A DNA stretch of 64,000 nucleotides from Tepidisphaeraceae bacterium (GTDB taxonomy: Bacteria; Planctomycetota; Phycisphaerae; Tepidisphaerales; Tepidisphaeraceae). Positions 33,985 through 43,492 of the stretch are shown one piece after another. The position numbers and the translations under genes were made by a program. The stretch spans positions 24,660-88,659 of the forward strand of contig DASYHQ010000047.1 of assembly GCA_035998445.1 (NCBI GenBank), read 5' to 3'. Positions within the stretch are counted from its first letter, which is position 1. Each line of letters starts with the position of its first letter. The notes under the pieces were generated by a model that was not told where the DNA came from, made no database searches, and saw only the letters and a program-made list of their open reading frames with translations.

Positions 33985-35517
33985 ATGCAGAGTGAGTTCT
34001 GGAGGCGCCGCCGGTCCACGTTGACCGCCGCTGCGATGGTTTTGTGCGTCACGGTGTTCTGCGGACTGGTTAGCGCTCAGGAGGTGGCCCCGCAGGTCGC
34101 TCCGATCGCCGAGGCTACCGTCGTCGAAGCCCCTGCGATCGAATCGGCCGATAGGATCATTCGCGGTGTCGACACCGGTTCGACCGCGTGGATGCTCGTC
34201 TCCAGCGCGTTCGTTCTGCTGATGGTGCCTGGCCTGGCGCTGTTCTACGGCGGGATGGTGCGCGCCAAGAACGTGCTGAACATGTTCCTCTGCTGCATGG
34301 TCGCGATCGGCGTCATCGGCATCACCTGGACGATCTACGGCTACGCGATCGCGTTCGGCAGCCAATCGCTGATTTCGATCGAGAACGAGGGCGGCACGCC
34401 CTGGAGCCTGTTGGGGTGGGACAGAAGCCTGCTCTTCCTGCAGGCGTTCTCCGACTTCAAGCGATCGGTCTATAGCGGCAACACCACCGGGGCGGTCACG
34501 ACCCACATCCCCGAACTGGCGTTCGTGATGTTCCAAGGGAAGTTCGCGATCATCACGCCAGCGATCATTGTTGGGGCGCTGGCCGAGCGGGTGCGATTTG
34601 GCCCGTTCGTGCTGTTCATGGTGCTCTGGAGCACGTTCATCTACCTGCCGGTGGCCCACTGGGTGTGGAACGTGAACGGCTGGCTGTACCAGTACGGCGC
34701 GCTCGACTTCGCGGGTGGCACGGTCGTTCACGTGTTGGGTGGTGTGAGTGGCTTGGCGGTCTGCCTCGTGTTGGGGCCGCGCACGGGTTACGGGCGCATC
34801 CCGATGCCGCCGCACAGCTTGGGATTGACGTTGATCGGTGCGGGCCTGCTGTGGTTCGGCTGGTTCGGCTTCAACGCCGGCTCGGCGATCGCGTTGCCGG
34901 GTGAGGAACTGCCCGTCGCCGGCGCGATTGCGGCGCTGGCCTTCACCAACACCCAGATCGCCGCCGCGGCCGCCGCGACGGCGTGGATGTTCGTCGAGTG
35001 GGCGCACGGTGGAAAACCGACGATCCTCGGCTTCGCCAGCGGCATGGTCGCGGGGCTAGTCGTCATCACGCCTTGCGCCGGTCACGTGCTGCCATGGCAT
35101 TCGCTGATCATCGGCGGCCTGGGTGGGGGCGTCTGCTACTTCGGGTGTCGGCTGAAGAACGTGTTCAAGTATGACGACTCGCTCGACGCATTCGGCGTCC
35201 ACGGCATCGGTGGGGCGCTGGGGGCCGTGCTCGTCGGTGTCTTCGCGATCCGCCCGGTCATGGGTGGCCTCGAACAGGTGACCAAGCAGGTCGTGGCCGT
35301 CGTGGTCTGCGCGGCCTTCGCGTTCGTCGGCAGCCTGATCCTGGCGCAGATCATCAAGATGACCGTCGGCCTGCGCGTCTCGGAGGAGGACGAGTTCGAT
35401 GGTTTGGACATCGCCGTCCATGGCGAGTCCGGCTACAACCTCACCGAACCCATGGGCTCCAACATGGCCGGCGCCGAGGGCTACCCCGACGCGCGTGGTT
35501 CCAGTGCTCATCGGTAG
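33985..35517 (+). CDS. amt: Ammonium transporter (Amt family), second copy
   Basis: A 510-residue channel with a signal peptide (MQSEFWRRRRSTLTAAAMVL, cleaved after VSA near residue 32) and 11 membrane helices. Pore His are present in FAGGTVVHVLGGVSGLAV and DAFGVHGIGGALGAVLVG, and the region GVHGIGGALGAVL is closer to classical AmtB than in the first copy. Start at 33985 has GGGAGCGAGC upstream. The tail GLRVSEEDEFDGLDIAVHGE resembles that of the first copy and may contact a PII protein encoded elsewhere. Two divergent paralogues in tandem suggest different affinity or regulation. Confidence 0.93.
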   Translation: MQSEFWRRRRSTLTAAAMVLCVTVFCGLVSAQEVAPQVAPIAEATVVEAPAIESADRIIRGVDTGSTAWMLVSSAFVLLMVPGLALFYGGMVRAKNVLNMFLCCMVAIGVIGITWTIYGYAIAFGSQSLISIENEGGTPWSLLGWDRSLLFLQAFSDFKRSVYSGNTTGAVTTHIPELAFVMFQGKFAIITPAIIVGALAERVRFGPFVLFMVLWSTFIYLPVAHWVWNVNGWLYQYGALDFAGGTVVHVLGGVSGLAVCLVLGPRTGYGRIPMPPHSLGLTLIGAGLLWFGWFGFNAGSAIALPGEELPVAGAIAALAFTNTQIAAAAAATAWMFVEWAHGGKPTILGFASGMVAGLVVITPCAGHVLPWHSLIIGGLGGGVCYFGCRLKNVFKYDDSLDAFGVHGIGGALGAVLVGVFAIRPVMGGLEQVTKQVVAVVVCAAFAFVGSLILAQIIKMTVGLRVSEEDEFDGLDIAVHGESGYNLTEPMGSNMAGAEGYPDARGSSAHR

Positions 35518-35545
35518 ACATTCGGAAATCGCAATGGGTATCACT

Positions 35546-35580
35546 GGGGCAGCGCGGCACGCTCGCGCTGCCCCTTTCGC
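35546..35580 (+). terminator. Intrinsic terminator after the second amt gene
   Basis: An 11-bp stem (GGGGCAGCGCG with CGCGCTGCCCC), 7-nt loop, followed by TTTCGCTTCG, 28 bp after the stop codon. Confidence 0.7.
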
Positions 35581-35765
35581 TTCGATGTTTTCTGGCGTCC
35601 TTGCCACGAAGTCGCCGTCTGCGTTGCTAAGCCGTTATCGAAACCAGACCGTTCCAGTCCGCCTGGAATGCGGGTATCGACCGCGACACGCAGGCCTGCA
35701 CTTTCCACATCGCGCGTGACGAGCCTTGTCAACCCGCGTACAATTGGTATCTTTCCTGCCTGCAC

Positions 35766-35838
35766 AGCAGCGTAGCTCAGTTGGTAGAGCAAGGGATTCA
35801 TAAGCCCTGGGTCACCGGTTCGAATCCGGTCGCTGCTA
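35766..35838 (+). tRNA. tRNA-Met (anticodon CAT)
   Basis: A 73-nt cloverleaf. Acceptor AGCAGCG pairs with CGCTGCT, D arm GCTCAGTTGGTAGAGC, anticodon stem AGGGA/GCCCT (last pair mismatched A-G) around TTCATAA giving CAT, T arm ACCGG-TTCGAAT-CCGGT, then A73 without encoded CCA. The A1-U72 pair and ordinary anticodon stem argue against initiator tRNA. A lysidine-modified Ile tRNA is possible but less likely. Confidence 0.88.
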
Positions 35839-35845
35839 TTTCCTG

Positions 35846-35878
35846 ATGGGCACTGGTTTTAGAACCAGTGCCCATTTT
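35846..35878 (+). terminator. Intrinsic terminator after tRNA-Met
   Basis: A perfect 13-bp stem (ATGGGCACTGGTT and complement) with a TTAG loop, followed by TTTCGTTT, 7 bp past the tRNA. Confidence 0.85.
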
Positions 35879-36076
35879 CGTTTCCGACTTTCACGAGCCG
35901 GGGGTTCATGCCACGTCGATCGTGGGCTCACACCCGAGGCTCATAAAGATCAGCTCCAATGGTCACTGCATCTATGGACCCCGAGTTGCGCCCGATAATC
36001 AGGGAAGCTCGTGCCTAACCTGTGTCCGGTTCCTGCCGATAGTGCTAACAGGTCGTCATACTGTTAGGAGCCGTCG

Positions 36077-36544
36077 ATGCCAGGGATTCAAATCGGACAA
36101 TTGCTGATCGAGCAGGGCGTGCTGACGCGCAAGCAGGTGGATCACATTCTCGTGATTCAGAAGCAGTCGCACCGTCCGTTCGGCGACTTGGCCGAGCGCC
36201 TCTTCGGCGTCGATCCGCGGGCCGTCGAAGATGCCTGGGTCGAGCAGTACGTGCGTACGGTCGGCGTGGTCGACCTGCAGGATCAGCAAGTTGAGACCGA
36301 GGCCCTGCGCATGCTGAACCGCCGGCAGGCCTGGCAGTTCCACACGCTGCCGTTGCACCGCAAGAACAACGACCTGCACATGGCCACCAGCGCCGAGAAC
36401 CTCGTGCGGGCCGTGAACTTCTCGGGCAAGAAGCTGGACGAACCGGTCTACTTCCTGATCGCCGAACGCGAGCAGTTGCGCGACTTCCTGATGAAGCATT
36501 ACCCGGTGCCGAACTACATCGCGCAGTACGCGGCTTCGATGTAG
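36077..36544 (+). CDS. Stand-alone MshEN / type II secretion ATPase N-terminal-like domain protein
   Basis: A 155-residue cytoplasmic protein resembling the N-terminal domain of GspE/PilB ATPases without any ATPase. The first 40 residues (IQIGQLLIEQGVLTRKQVDH then ILVIQKQ) fit the MshEN motif (R)LGxxLxxxGxLxxxxLxxxLxxQ, which binds cyclic di-GMP in some proteins; the Arg-Leu is Gln-Ile here. A second domain (residues 75-155) has WQFHTLPLHRKNNDLHMATS. TTAGGAG upstream supports the start. It could be a free c-di-GMP receptor acting on the pilus system; this is inference. Confidence 0.65.
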   Translation: MPGIQIGQLLIEQGVLTRKQVDHILVIQKQSHRPFGDLAERLFGVDPRAVEDAWVEQYVRTVGVVDLQDQQVETEALRMLNRRQAWQFHTLPLHRKNNDLHMATSAENLVRAVNFSGKKLDEPVYFLIAEREQLRDFLMKHYPVPNYIAQYAASM

Positions 36545-36667
36545 AGCCTTTTCTGCGTCGGGAAGAGAACGCGAAGACGCGATGGCGCGAAGGAAGCGGC
36601 GAAGGAGATGACGCCGCGATTCATGTTGCCCCGTTTCTCTCAAATTCTCGCGCCTTCGGCTTTCCCT

Positions 36668-37867
36668 TCATATAACTAACATCGAAGCATCGCCCACGCC
36701 CAGCGCGGCGAACATCGCTTTGGCCTTCACGATCGTCTCATCGTATTCCTCGGCCGGGTTGGAGTCGGCGACGATGCCGCCGCCGACGGAGACGTGGGCG
36801 AGGCCGTCCTTTAGCACCATCGTGCGGATGGCGACGTTGAACTCCATCGATCCGTCGGCGTTCAGGTAGCCGATCGCGCCGCAGTAGGGGCCGCGGCGGA
36901 CGGGTTCCAGTTCGTCGATGATCTCCATCGCACGCACCTTGGGCGCGCCGGTGACGCTGCCGCCGGGGAAGGTGGCGCGCAGCAGTTGAACGAACGAGAC
37001 GTCGTTGCGGAGCTGGCCCTCGATGGTCGCCACGCCGTGCAGCACGGTGGGATGGCGCTCGATGCGGCGGGGCTCGGTCACGCGCACCGAACCGATCTCG
37101 CAGACCCGGCCGAGGTCGTTGCGCTCCAGGTCGACGATCATGTTCAGCTCGGCGGCGTCCTTGGCGCTGTCGCGAAGGGCCTCTTCCATTCCGTCGGTCG
37201 CAGGGCGCGTGCCCTTGATCGGGCGCGTCGTGACGTGCCGGCCAGCGGTTACGCGGAGCAGCAGTTCGGGGGAGTTGCTGATGATCGCGTAATCGTCGTA
37301 GTTCAACAGCCCGCCGAAGAGCGCGGGGGTTTCCCGGCTCAAGCGGTAGTAGACGTCGGCCGGTTGGTCGGGCACGCCGACGGTGAAGCGCTGGGACAGG
37401 TTCACCTGGAACACGTCGCCGGCAGCGATGTAGTCGATCGCGCGTTGGACGGCGGCCTCGTAGGCGGGGCGTGAGAAGTGTCCACGCAACGGCGCGTCGC
37501 TCGTCGGGTGCCGTGGCTCGGCGAAGTTGCTGCGGTCCAGCAACGGTACGCAGTAGTGGAAGTGGAACAGCGGCACGTTCAGGTCATCCCGCGGCGGGGC
37601 GGGCAAGCGCTCGAACCAGCGGCCAAGGTCGTAGCTGAGATGCCCGACCCAGCGGCCCCCCTTGAACGGGAACTGCGTCGACATCCAGTCCAGCGCTTCC
37701 AGGGGTTCGCTCCACCGCTTGAAGACGCTCGTCCCAGCCGTTGCGGTGACGGTCCCGTCCGCCTCACAGCGCAGTGCGATTCGTGGTTGCAGAAACCCGG
37801 TCGGCCAGCGGTTGGCAAAGGTCTCGTTCGCTGCAGACGTGGCAAGATTGATGCGTGGCGATGTCAT
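36668..37867 (-). CDS. pabB: Aminodeoxychorismate synthase component I
   Basis: A 399-residue chorismate-utilising enzyme. It has the RPIKGTRPA motif whose Lys marks PabB rather than TrpE (which has Ala there), then ELNMIVDLERNDLGRVCEIG, TFPGGSVTGAPKVRAMEIID and YCGAIGYLNADGSMEFNVAI. With a glutaminase partner it makes 4-amino-4-deoxychorismate for folate. The glutaminase and lyase genes are not adjacent. Start at 37867 (MTSPRINLATS) because upstream codons derive from a repeat (copy B and linked hairpins), although the frame stays open to 38521. Truncated N-terminal domain relative to E. coli (about 450). Confidence 0.88.
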   Translation of the reverse strand: MTSPRINLATSAANETFANRWPTGFLQPRIALRCEADGTVTATAGTSVFKRWSEPLEALDWMSTQFPFKGGRWVGHLSYDLGRWFERLPAPPRDDLNVPLFHFHYCVPLLDRSNFAEPRHPTSDAPLRGHFSRPAYEAAVQRAIDYIAAGDVFQVNLSQRFTVGVPDQPADVYYRLSRETPALFGGLLNYDDYAIISNSPELLLRVTAGRHVTTRPIKGTRPATDGMEEALRDSAKDAAELNMIVDLERNDLGRVCEIGSVRVTEPRRIERHPTVLHGVATIEGQLRNDVSFVQLLRATFPGGSVTGAPKVRAMEIIDELEPVRRGPYCGAIGYLNADGSMEFNVAIRTMVLKDGLAHVSVGGGIVADSNPAEEYDETIVKAKAMFAALGVGDASMLVI

Positions 37868-38537
37868 GGCTGCTGCATTGTAGGAATGAAGTCGCGGGAT
37901 GAAACGGGGGACGGCGGAGTCATCCCCTCGGTTACGTCTCGCCGCTTTTGTAGGACAGGCATTCGTGCCAATCTCTCTCTCCCTTTTGTGTTGCGCTGTC
38001 ATGAACGCAGGAGAGACGCGAAGTCGCGAAGGCGCGAAGCAGGACACGAAGGAGGATGCAACGAACAGCGCGATCTCAACTTTTGGCGGCGGTTTGGGTA
38101 AGGCAAGACACGAATCGGTGCACCATTTTGCACCATTGTGCACCATCGGGTGATGACGATGAGGTCCGGCCATGTCCGCCGCGTCACATATTCGATTGTC
38201 AAAGAGCACACTATCCATCTCTACGCTGGCGCTGCGCGGAAGAGAGGGTGCTGGCGCAACGCTTTTCGGAATTCTTCGGGTCCTCCTTTGTGCTTTCGTG
38301 GATCGGTGAGCGCCGCTTGGCAGACAAGAATGTCCGCACTCACCAAAGACAGAAGACAGCAGACAGAAAGCAGAAGAGACACAGGCAGGAATGCCTGTGC
38401 CACAGAAGAGAGGCAGAATACGGGGGGAGAGGCGGACGGGGGGAGAGACAGGCAGGAATGCCTGTCCTACAGAAGAGGTGCAGGGGCGGGGGGATGGTTT
38501 TGCCCGCGAGGTCGGCAACAACGAGGGCTGGGGAAAC
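37868..38537. other. 670-bp gene-free region between pabB and glutamine synthetase
   Basis: Both flanking genes are on the minus strand. The gap holds composite repeat copy B (38013-38484), an additional TAGGACAGGCATTCGTGCC half-hairpin near 37950 and then the glutamine synthetase terminator. The open frame through it is an upstream extension of pabB with no coding support. Confidence 0.7.
38013..38484. repeat. Composite dispersed repeat, copy B (inverted relative to copy A)
   Basis: Reverse complement of much of 1641-2290. From left to right: GCGAAGGCGCGAAGCAGGAC near 38030, GGCGGCGGTTTGGGTAA at 38091, tandem TGCACCATT words at 38120-38152, TATTCGATTGTCAAAGAGC at 38189, ACTATCCATCTCTACGCTGG at 38210, and finally the two hairpins CAGGCAGGAATGCCTGTG and CAGGCAGGAATGCCTGTCC at about 38380-38470. 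Spacing differs from copy A by small indels. Confidence 0.8.
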
Positions 38538-38575
38538 GAAGACGGCCCCGGACGAGGTCGTCCGGGGCCGTCTTC
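38538..38575 (-). terminator. Hairpin terminator of glutamine synthetase
   Basis: A 16-bp perfect GC-rich stem (GAAGACGGCCCCGGAC and complement) 34 bp after the glnN stop on the minus strand. The tail (GTTTCC) has only a short U-run, so it may act mainly as a 3' end stabiliser. Confidence 0.6.
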
Positions 38576-38608
38576 AATGGTGCGATGTCCGCGCTTCAGC
38601 GGGCCGCG

Positions 38609-40783
38609 TTAGCGGATGAAGAGCATCTCGCGGTAGGTCGGCAACGGCCAGAGGTCGTCGGCGACGATGGCCTCGAGCTTGTCGCCCGCCTCACGCACCG
38701 TGCCGAGCGCGGTGAAGACGTGCTCGCGGGCGTGCTTCGCGTGGTCGTAGGGCTCGCCTTCCACGTGGTGGTTGACGGCCTTCTCGAGCTTCTTGATGCC
38801 GTCGGTCAGCTCGTTGATCGTGTTGACCAGCGTGCTGAACGTCTCGGTGCCGGCAGCACTGGTGACACCGGCGGCCTTCACGGCGGCGATGCTCTCGCCG
38901 ACTTCCTTCTGGTAGCGAAGGGCGGCCGGCAGGATCATCGTCTTGGCCATCAGCAGAGCGGTCTTGCCCTCGATCGTCAGCGCCTTCACGTACGCTTCCG
39001 ACAGGATGTTGAACCGGCTCTGCAGCTCGCGCTCGGTGTAGACGTTGTACTTCGTGAACAGCGCGATCGTGTCGGGCTCCACGATCGTCGGCAGCACGTC
39101 GACGGTGTTCTTCAGGTTCGGCAGGCCGCGCTTCTCGGCCTCGGCGTGCCATTCCTCACCGTACCCGTTGCCGTTGAAGATGACCTTCTTGTTCTCCTTG
39201 ATAATGCCCGGCAGCAGGGCCTGGATGGCCTCGGTCAGGCTCTTACCACCCTTGGTCGCCTTTTCCAGATCCGTCGCGACGTAGTCGAGCGACTCGGCGA
39301 CGATCGTGTTCAGCACCGTGTTGGCGCCGGCGATGTTGGCCGAGCTGCCGACGGCGCGGAACTCGAACTTGTTGCCCGTGAAGGCGAACGGTGACGTGCG
39401 GTTGCGGTCGCCGGCCTCCTTGGGCAACTGCGGCAGGACGCTGACGCCCGTCTGGAACATGCCACCCTGGCGGCTGCTCTTGGCGCCACCCTTTTCGATC
39501 TGCTCGATCACGTCGTTCAGCTGATCGCCGAGGAAGATCGAGATGATCGCCGGCGGGGCCTCGTTGGCGCCCAGACGGTGATCGTTGTGGGCCGACGCGA
39601 TCGCCAGGCGAAGGATCTTGCTGTGGCGGGCGACGGCGCGAATGACGGCGGCGGTGAAGACCAGGAACTGCGCGTTCTCGTGGGGCGTGTTGCCCGGTTC
39701 GAGCAGGTTCTCGGTCTCGGTGCTCATCGACCAGTTGTTGTGCTTGCCGCTACCGTTGATGCCGGCGAACGGCTTCTCGTGCAGCAGGCAGACCAGGCTG
39801 TACTTGTCGGCCGTCTTACGCAGCACTTCCTGCGTCAGGTTCTGGTGGTCGGTCGCAAGGTTGCTGTTCTCGAAGATCGGGGCGATCTCGTACTGGCTGG
39901 GGGCCACCTCGTTGTGACGCGTCTTCACGGGCACGCCCAGCTTGAACAGCTCGGCTTCCACCTCGGCCATGTACGCGAGCACGCGCTCGGGGATCGTGCC
40001 GAAGTACTGGTCTTCCAGTTCCTGGCCCTTCGGGGGCTGCGCGCCGAACAGTGTGCGGCCACAGGCGATCAGGTCGGGGCGGGCGTAGTAGAAGGCCTTG
40101 TCGATCAGGAAGTATTCCTGTTCCGGGCCCACGGTCGTGATCACGCGGCCGGCGTCCTTACCGAACAGCTTCAGCACGCGCAGCGCCTGGGTCGACAGCG
40201 CGTCCATCGACTTCAGCAGCGGGGTCTTCTTGTCCAGCGCCTCACCCGTCCAGCTCAGGAACGCGGTCGGGATGACCAGCGTCGAGCCGTTGGGGTTCTC
40301 GACGATGTAGGCCGGGCTGGTCGGGTCCCACGCGGTATAGCCGCGGGCCTCGAAGGTGGCGCGCAGGCCACCCGAGGGGAACGACGACGCGTCGGGCTCG
40401 CCCTTGATCAGTTCCTTGCCACTGAACTCGGCCACCGCGCCACCGACGCCATCGGGTGCCAGGAAGCTGTCGTGCTTCTCGGCGGTGATGCCGGTCATCG
40501 GCTGGAACAGGTGGGTGTAGTGGGTCGCGCCCTTCTCCAGCGCCCAGTCCTTCATGGCCGACGCGACGGCGTCGGCGATGTTGGGATCGAGCGGGGCGCC
40601 GTGCCGGATCGTCTTCTGCAGGGCCTTAAAGATGGGCTTGGGCAGACGTTGACGCTGCACTTCCTCGTTGAACACGTTGGAGCCGAACAGCTCCTTCACG
40701 TGGATCTTGCGAAAATCGACGCGGTTCAGCGTGTGCTTAGCCGTTGCAATGCTTCGGACCGCCTCTTGGCGAACGGTGGACAT
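38609..40783 (-). CDS. glnN: Glutamine synthetase type III
   Basis: A 724-residue enzyme, the length expected for the GSIII family (type I is about 470). It has [18 protein letters not shown], the ATP/metal segment [35 protein letters not shown] [20 protein letters not shown], and the signature [19 protein letters not shown]. It makes glutamine from glutamate, ammonia and ATP in the cytoplasm, consistent with two ammonium channels nearby. Start at 40783 (MSTVRQEAV) has AGGAG 9 nt upstream. The 532-bp upstream region is presumably regulatory. Confidence 0.95.
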   Translation of the reverse strand: MSTVRQEAVRSIATAKHTLNRVDFRKIHVKELFGSNVFNEEVQRQRLPKPIFKALQKTIRHGAPLDPNIADAVASAMKDWALEKGATHYTHLFQPMTGITAEKHDSFLAPDGVGGAVAEFSGKELIKGEPDASSFPSGGLRATFEARGYTAWDPTSPAYIVENPNGSTLVIPTAFLSWTGEALDKKTPLLKSMDALSTQALRVLKLFGKDAGRVITTVGPEQEYFLIDKAFYYARPDLIACGRTLFGAQPPKGQELEDQYFGTIPERVLAYMAEVEAELFKLGVPVKTRHNEVAPSQYEIAPIFENSNLATDHQNLTQEVLRKTADKYSLVCLLHEKPFAGINGSGKHNNWSMSTETENLLEPGNTPHENAQFLVFTAAVIRAVARHSKILRLAIASAHNDHRLGANEAPPAIISIFLGDQLNDVIEQIEKGGAKSSRQGGMFQTGVSVLPQLPKEAGDRNRTSPFAFTGNKFEFRAVGSSANIAGANTVLNTIVAESLDYVATDLEKATKGGKSLTEAIQALLPGIIKENKKVIFNGNGYGEEWHAEAEKRGLPNLKNTVDVLPTIVEPDTIALFTKYNVYTERELQSRFNILSEAYVKALTIEGKTALLMAKTMILPAALRYQKEVGESIAAVKAAGVTSAAGTETFSTLVNTINELTDGIKKLEKAVNHHVEGEPYDHAKHAREHVFTALGTVREAGDKLEAIVADDLWPLPTYREMLFIR

Positions 40784-41315
40784 ACGTCTGGCTCCTGAAA
40801 CGAGGAAAGGGTGTTGTCCTGGCCTGCCCCTGTTTGCCCGTAGGGGAAGAGCCAAGTGTGCGGGGCGATATTCTGTCTACGGTAGCGGGGTCCGTCAAGA
40901 ACTCGCCGCTGGGGTATCACTCTTCCGCTGGATTGTTCCAAGCAAAAGGCGTGCAACGTGCGCAGAGCGGGTTTTTCACGCCTTTCCTGCGCGCAAAATA
41001 GGCGGCGACCGTGTGGTTATGGGGCGGTTGCTGAATATATGAGCGGATGTCGATAAGTAGGAGAGTGGTGGATGAGGGGTAGTTTTTGATCAAGTTGAAC
41101 GCGACTTGGAACAGCGGGGGAAGCCTCAATGACCAAACCAGAATGATCAATGAATGTCCAAGCACCAATGACCAAGTCCGGAAGAATCATTGGTGCTTGG
41201 ACATTGGAACTTCATTGGTCATTCGGATTTGGGCATTGGTCATTCCAAATCGCGCACACCTAACCGCACCGATGGGTACATGGGATAGGGGCCAGACGGA
41301 AACGCATTACCTAAA
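40784..41315. other. 532-bp region upstream of glutamine synthetase
   Basis: No gene is seen. It contains the glnN leader and promoter region (an AT-rich patch lies near 41030-41090), and a tandem-word hairpin at 41130-41246. A CCTGCCCCTGTTTGCCCGTAGGGG hairpin-like stretch near 40827-40850 lies just upstream of glnN; whether it is regulatory is unclear. Confidence 0.5.
41130..41246. repeat. CAATGACC/GGTCATTG tandem-word hairpin, second copy
   Basis: Words such as AATGACCAAACC, AATGAATGTCCAAGCACC and AATGACC in the left arm are mirrored by GGTGCTTGGACATTGG and TTCATTGGTCATTCGG and GGGCATTGGTCATT in the right arm. It shares AATGAATGTCCAAGCACCAA with the element at 12112-12243. Confidence 0.85.
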
Positions 41316-42365
41316 TCAAAAACTGTACCCCACGCTCAGCAGGTAATCGACGTCGTGCTTGCTGGCGTTGGGAGCGGGGGTGGAATCGTACTCCCAGACG
41401 ACCTTGAATTCGGTGAAGAGCTTCTGCGTGAGCGCGACGCGTAAGCCCGCGTTGGTGTTGACGTTGAAGCTTTCGATGTCCTCGAGGCTGGGCAGAACTT
41501 CCATGTCGTGGAAGATCGAGTATCGCGTCCAGAACTTGCGGTCGATGTGGTAGGCGAATCGGGCGATGTACTGGCCTTCGGTCTCGCCGTTCTCGTAGCG
41601 TTCGTACTGCCAGCCGAAGCCGGCTTCCGTGTGGATGTTGAACGTCGGGCTTTCGATCCACTGGTAACCGACACCGACGCTCGGCGACACCCGCACCAGC
41701 AGGTCGGCGGCGCGGTCCTGTTCCACCTTGCCCAGGCCGTAGAGGTAGACCTTTTTGCTGAGGTAGTAGTCGTACTTACCGTAGGCGAACCATTCGTCCT
41801 CGGTCGTGTTCTTCTCACCGGTGCTTTCGATGCGTTCCCGGCCGTAGGCATAGGCGGCGCCGAGGGTCCTGCGGACGCGCTCGGACCGCCGGACGGCGTC
41901 TGCCTCCAGCGAGAAGGCGTCGGTAAAGCTGTTCCCGCGCGAGAACGCCGCGGCCGCCCGCACGCTACCCGTCCACTTTACCGGTGGGGGTGGCGGGGGG
42001 TTGATCTGGTTGATCGACGCCAGCGGCAACGTTTGCGGTCCGAGCACGCCGTCGGTCGTGCGGACGGCGCTACCGGCGTCGTCGGCGGCCTCGACGCGCT
42101 GCTTCAGGATCGTGCCATCGGTCAGATGCAGCTCGATCGGCTCATCGGTGCTGAACGAGCGCACGTTGGCCATGTCGACCGTGACCTCACCCGCCATCGC
42201 GGTGGCAATCTTCAGCTTCCCGCCACCGGCGCTCACTACCTTGCCGGTGAGGCGGTCGCCATTGGTCAACAGGATTTCGTCGGCGCGGGCCTGGCCGGCA
42301 TGGCCTAAGGCCAGCATGAACCCGAGAATCGATACGGCACGGATGATCGGTACAGCTTTGCTCAT
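41316..42365 (-). CDS. DUF481-family outer membrane protein
   Basis: A 349-residue protein. It has a signal peptide (MSKAVPIIRAVSILGFMLAL, cleaved near ARA), a small N-terminal beta domain (about residues 28-125, LLTNGDRLTGKVVSAGGGKL) and a C-terminal beta-barrel domain of the YdiY/DUF481 type with alternating aromatic strands (GRERIESTGEKNTTEDEWFA to the end). The last residue is Phe (LLSVGYSF), the outer-membrane assembly signal. A Pro run (NPPPPPPVKW) joins the domains. Members in Proteobacteria respond to salt or acid; the role here is unknown. Monocistronic. Confidence 0.85.
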   Translation of the reverse strand: MSKAVPIIRAVSILGFMLALGHAGQARADEILLTNGDRLTGKVVSAGGGKLKIATAMAGEVTVDMANVRSFSTDEPIELHLTDGTILKQRVEAADDAGSAVRTTDGVLGPQTLPLASINQINPPPPPPVKWTGSVRAAAAFSRGNSFTDAFSLEADAVRRSERVRRTLGAAYAYGRERIESTGEKNTTEDEWFAYGKYDYYLSKKVYLYGLGKVEQDRAADLLVRVSPSVGVGYQWIESPTFNIHTEAGFGWQYERYENGETEGQYIARFAYHIDRKFWTRYSIFHDMEVLPSLEDIESFNVNTNAGLRVALTQKLFTEFKVVWEYDSTPAPNASKHDVDYLLSVGYSF

Positions 42366-42593
42366 GTCACTTCTGTCATCGGTCGAATTGGGCTCCCTTT
42401 TTCGCTGGAAGATTCATTTTTTCCGGATGTGCAGGATGTGCGGTAAATACGTAAGGCTGCGGCGTGTGGTGGGGTGGCCAGACGAGATGGAAAACGAAAC
42501 GCGCGCGGGTTAACCGGGCGCGAGGCGCAGCCGTAGGGACGACGACAGCGTCGCGCCTATGGAAACGTGCGGCTTCGGGACCTACTTCGTGAC

Positions 42594-43163
42594 TTACGCC
42601 GCCCGTTCGATGGGGGGTGGCAGCAGTGCGGCTTCGAGTTCCGAGCGATCGATGAACATGCCCCAGCCGCTTTCGCGGTCGGGTGGGTGCATGTTGATCC
42701 AAAGGCGGTCCTCTTCGGCCCGCACGTCGAGCACGCGTTCCCAGCCGCTGACGGTCTTGCCGGTGATGGACGTCTGAAAATTCGCTCGCCGTTGCGGCGT
42801 GGCGCGTTCGGGCAGTTTCGCTCCTACTTGAAACCGCCCGGGCCCGGCGGGGCGGCAGTGAACGACCTCGAACGCCAGCGCGAGCTTCGAGCCATCGGGT
42901 CGAACCAGCCGGACGGCGAAGCGCGTGCCCGGTTCGACCGGTTCACCACTGACGAGGCCGATGCCGTGTTCCGAGTAGTCACTCAACCGGGCAACTTGGC
43001 GATCGATTCGACCACCGCGCTGGCGGGGATAGATCGCCAACCTGCTGTGCGCCGGCGTGCGGTTCGACCGCCGATAGCTGGGGCCCGAGGTGACGGCCGG
43101 TCCCCGTGCCGCGGTACGGGGCGTGGCACGATCTGAGAAGTCTGCAACATCCTGACGGTTCAT
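42594..43163 (-). CDS. PilZ-like domain protein
   Basis: A 189-residue soluble protein. Residues about 45-120 show a PilZ-like beta-barrel: RLAIYPRQRGGRIDRQVARL then SDYSEHGIGLVSGEPVEPGT, where D-x-S-x-x-G is the c-di-GMP-binding box; the paired Arg of the RxxxR box is only approximate. The C-terminal part (ERVLDVRAEEDRLWINMHPP) is unassigned. Start at 43163 is chosen over 43208 because the extra residues are Gly/Arg-rich without support. Probable cyclic di-GMP effector, target unknown. Confidence 0.55.
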   Translation of the reverse strand: MNRQDVADFSDRATPRTAARGPAVTSGPSYRRSNRTPAHSRLAIYPRQRGGRIDRQVARLSDYSEHGIGLVSGEPVEPGTRFAVRLVRPDGSKLALAFEVVHCRPAGPGRFQVGAKLPERATPQRRANFQTSITGKTVSGWERVLDVRAEEDRLWINMHPPDRESGWGMFIDRSELEAALLPPPIERAA

Positions 43164-43296
43164 CGGGCCTCCACCGCTTTCTTCGGCAAAGCGACCCCGC
43201 CGATTCATTCGAAAGCCCCGTAATATGCGTTAAATCAGTGCAGCCCCCGGCGATCATCCGGGCCTGAAGGTCTCCGGTCACTCATTCGCAGACCAA

Positions 43297-43399
43297 TTTA
43301 ACCGCGGAGACCAGAGAGCGCGGAGGCAGAGGGAGAAGAATGGCAAGGGGAATGCATCACTTCTCCTGTCTCCGCGTCCTCCGCGTCTCCACGGTGAAT
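43297..43399. repeat. AACCGCGGAGACC... / ...GCGTCTCCACGGT inverted repeat
   Basis: TTAACCGCGGAGACC and GCGCGGAGGC in the left arm pair with CCGCGTCCTCCGCGTCTCC then ACGGT in the right arm. The same family lies at 46198-46295. Confidence 0.8.
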
Positions 43400-43461
43400 C
43401 CGATGTGTTCTGCGGCAATCGGGAATGTGGCATCAGCGTTCGATGACCAAAAATCAGCGCA

Positions 43462-43492
43462 TAAAAAAAGCCGTCCCGGGCAAGGACGGCTT
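43462..43492 (-). terminator. Strong intrinsic terminator, minus strand
   Basis: On the minus strand a 9-bp stem (AAGCCGTCC with GGACGGCTT) is followed by seven T in a row. No minus-strand coding gene ends near it, so it must end either a small RNA or an unseen transcript. Confidence 0.75.

Noticed and set aside
37868..38521. N-terminal 218-codon extension of pabB
   Set aside because: It is encoded by the composite repeat and its hairpins; the same DNA appears inverted elsewhere without coding role, and PabB homology begins near 37867.
39578..40798. A 406-codon plus-strand frame opposite glutamine synthetase
   Set aside because: Same reasoning: the minus strand encodes an unmistakable GSIII.
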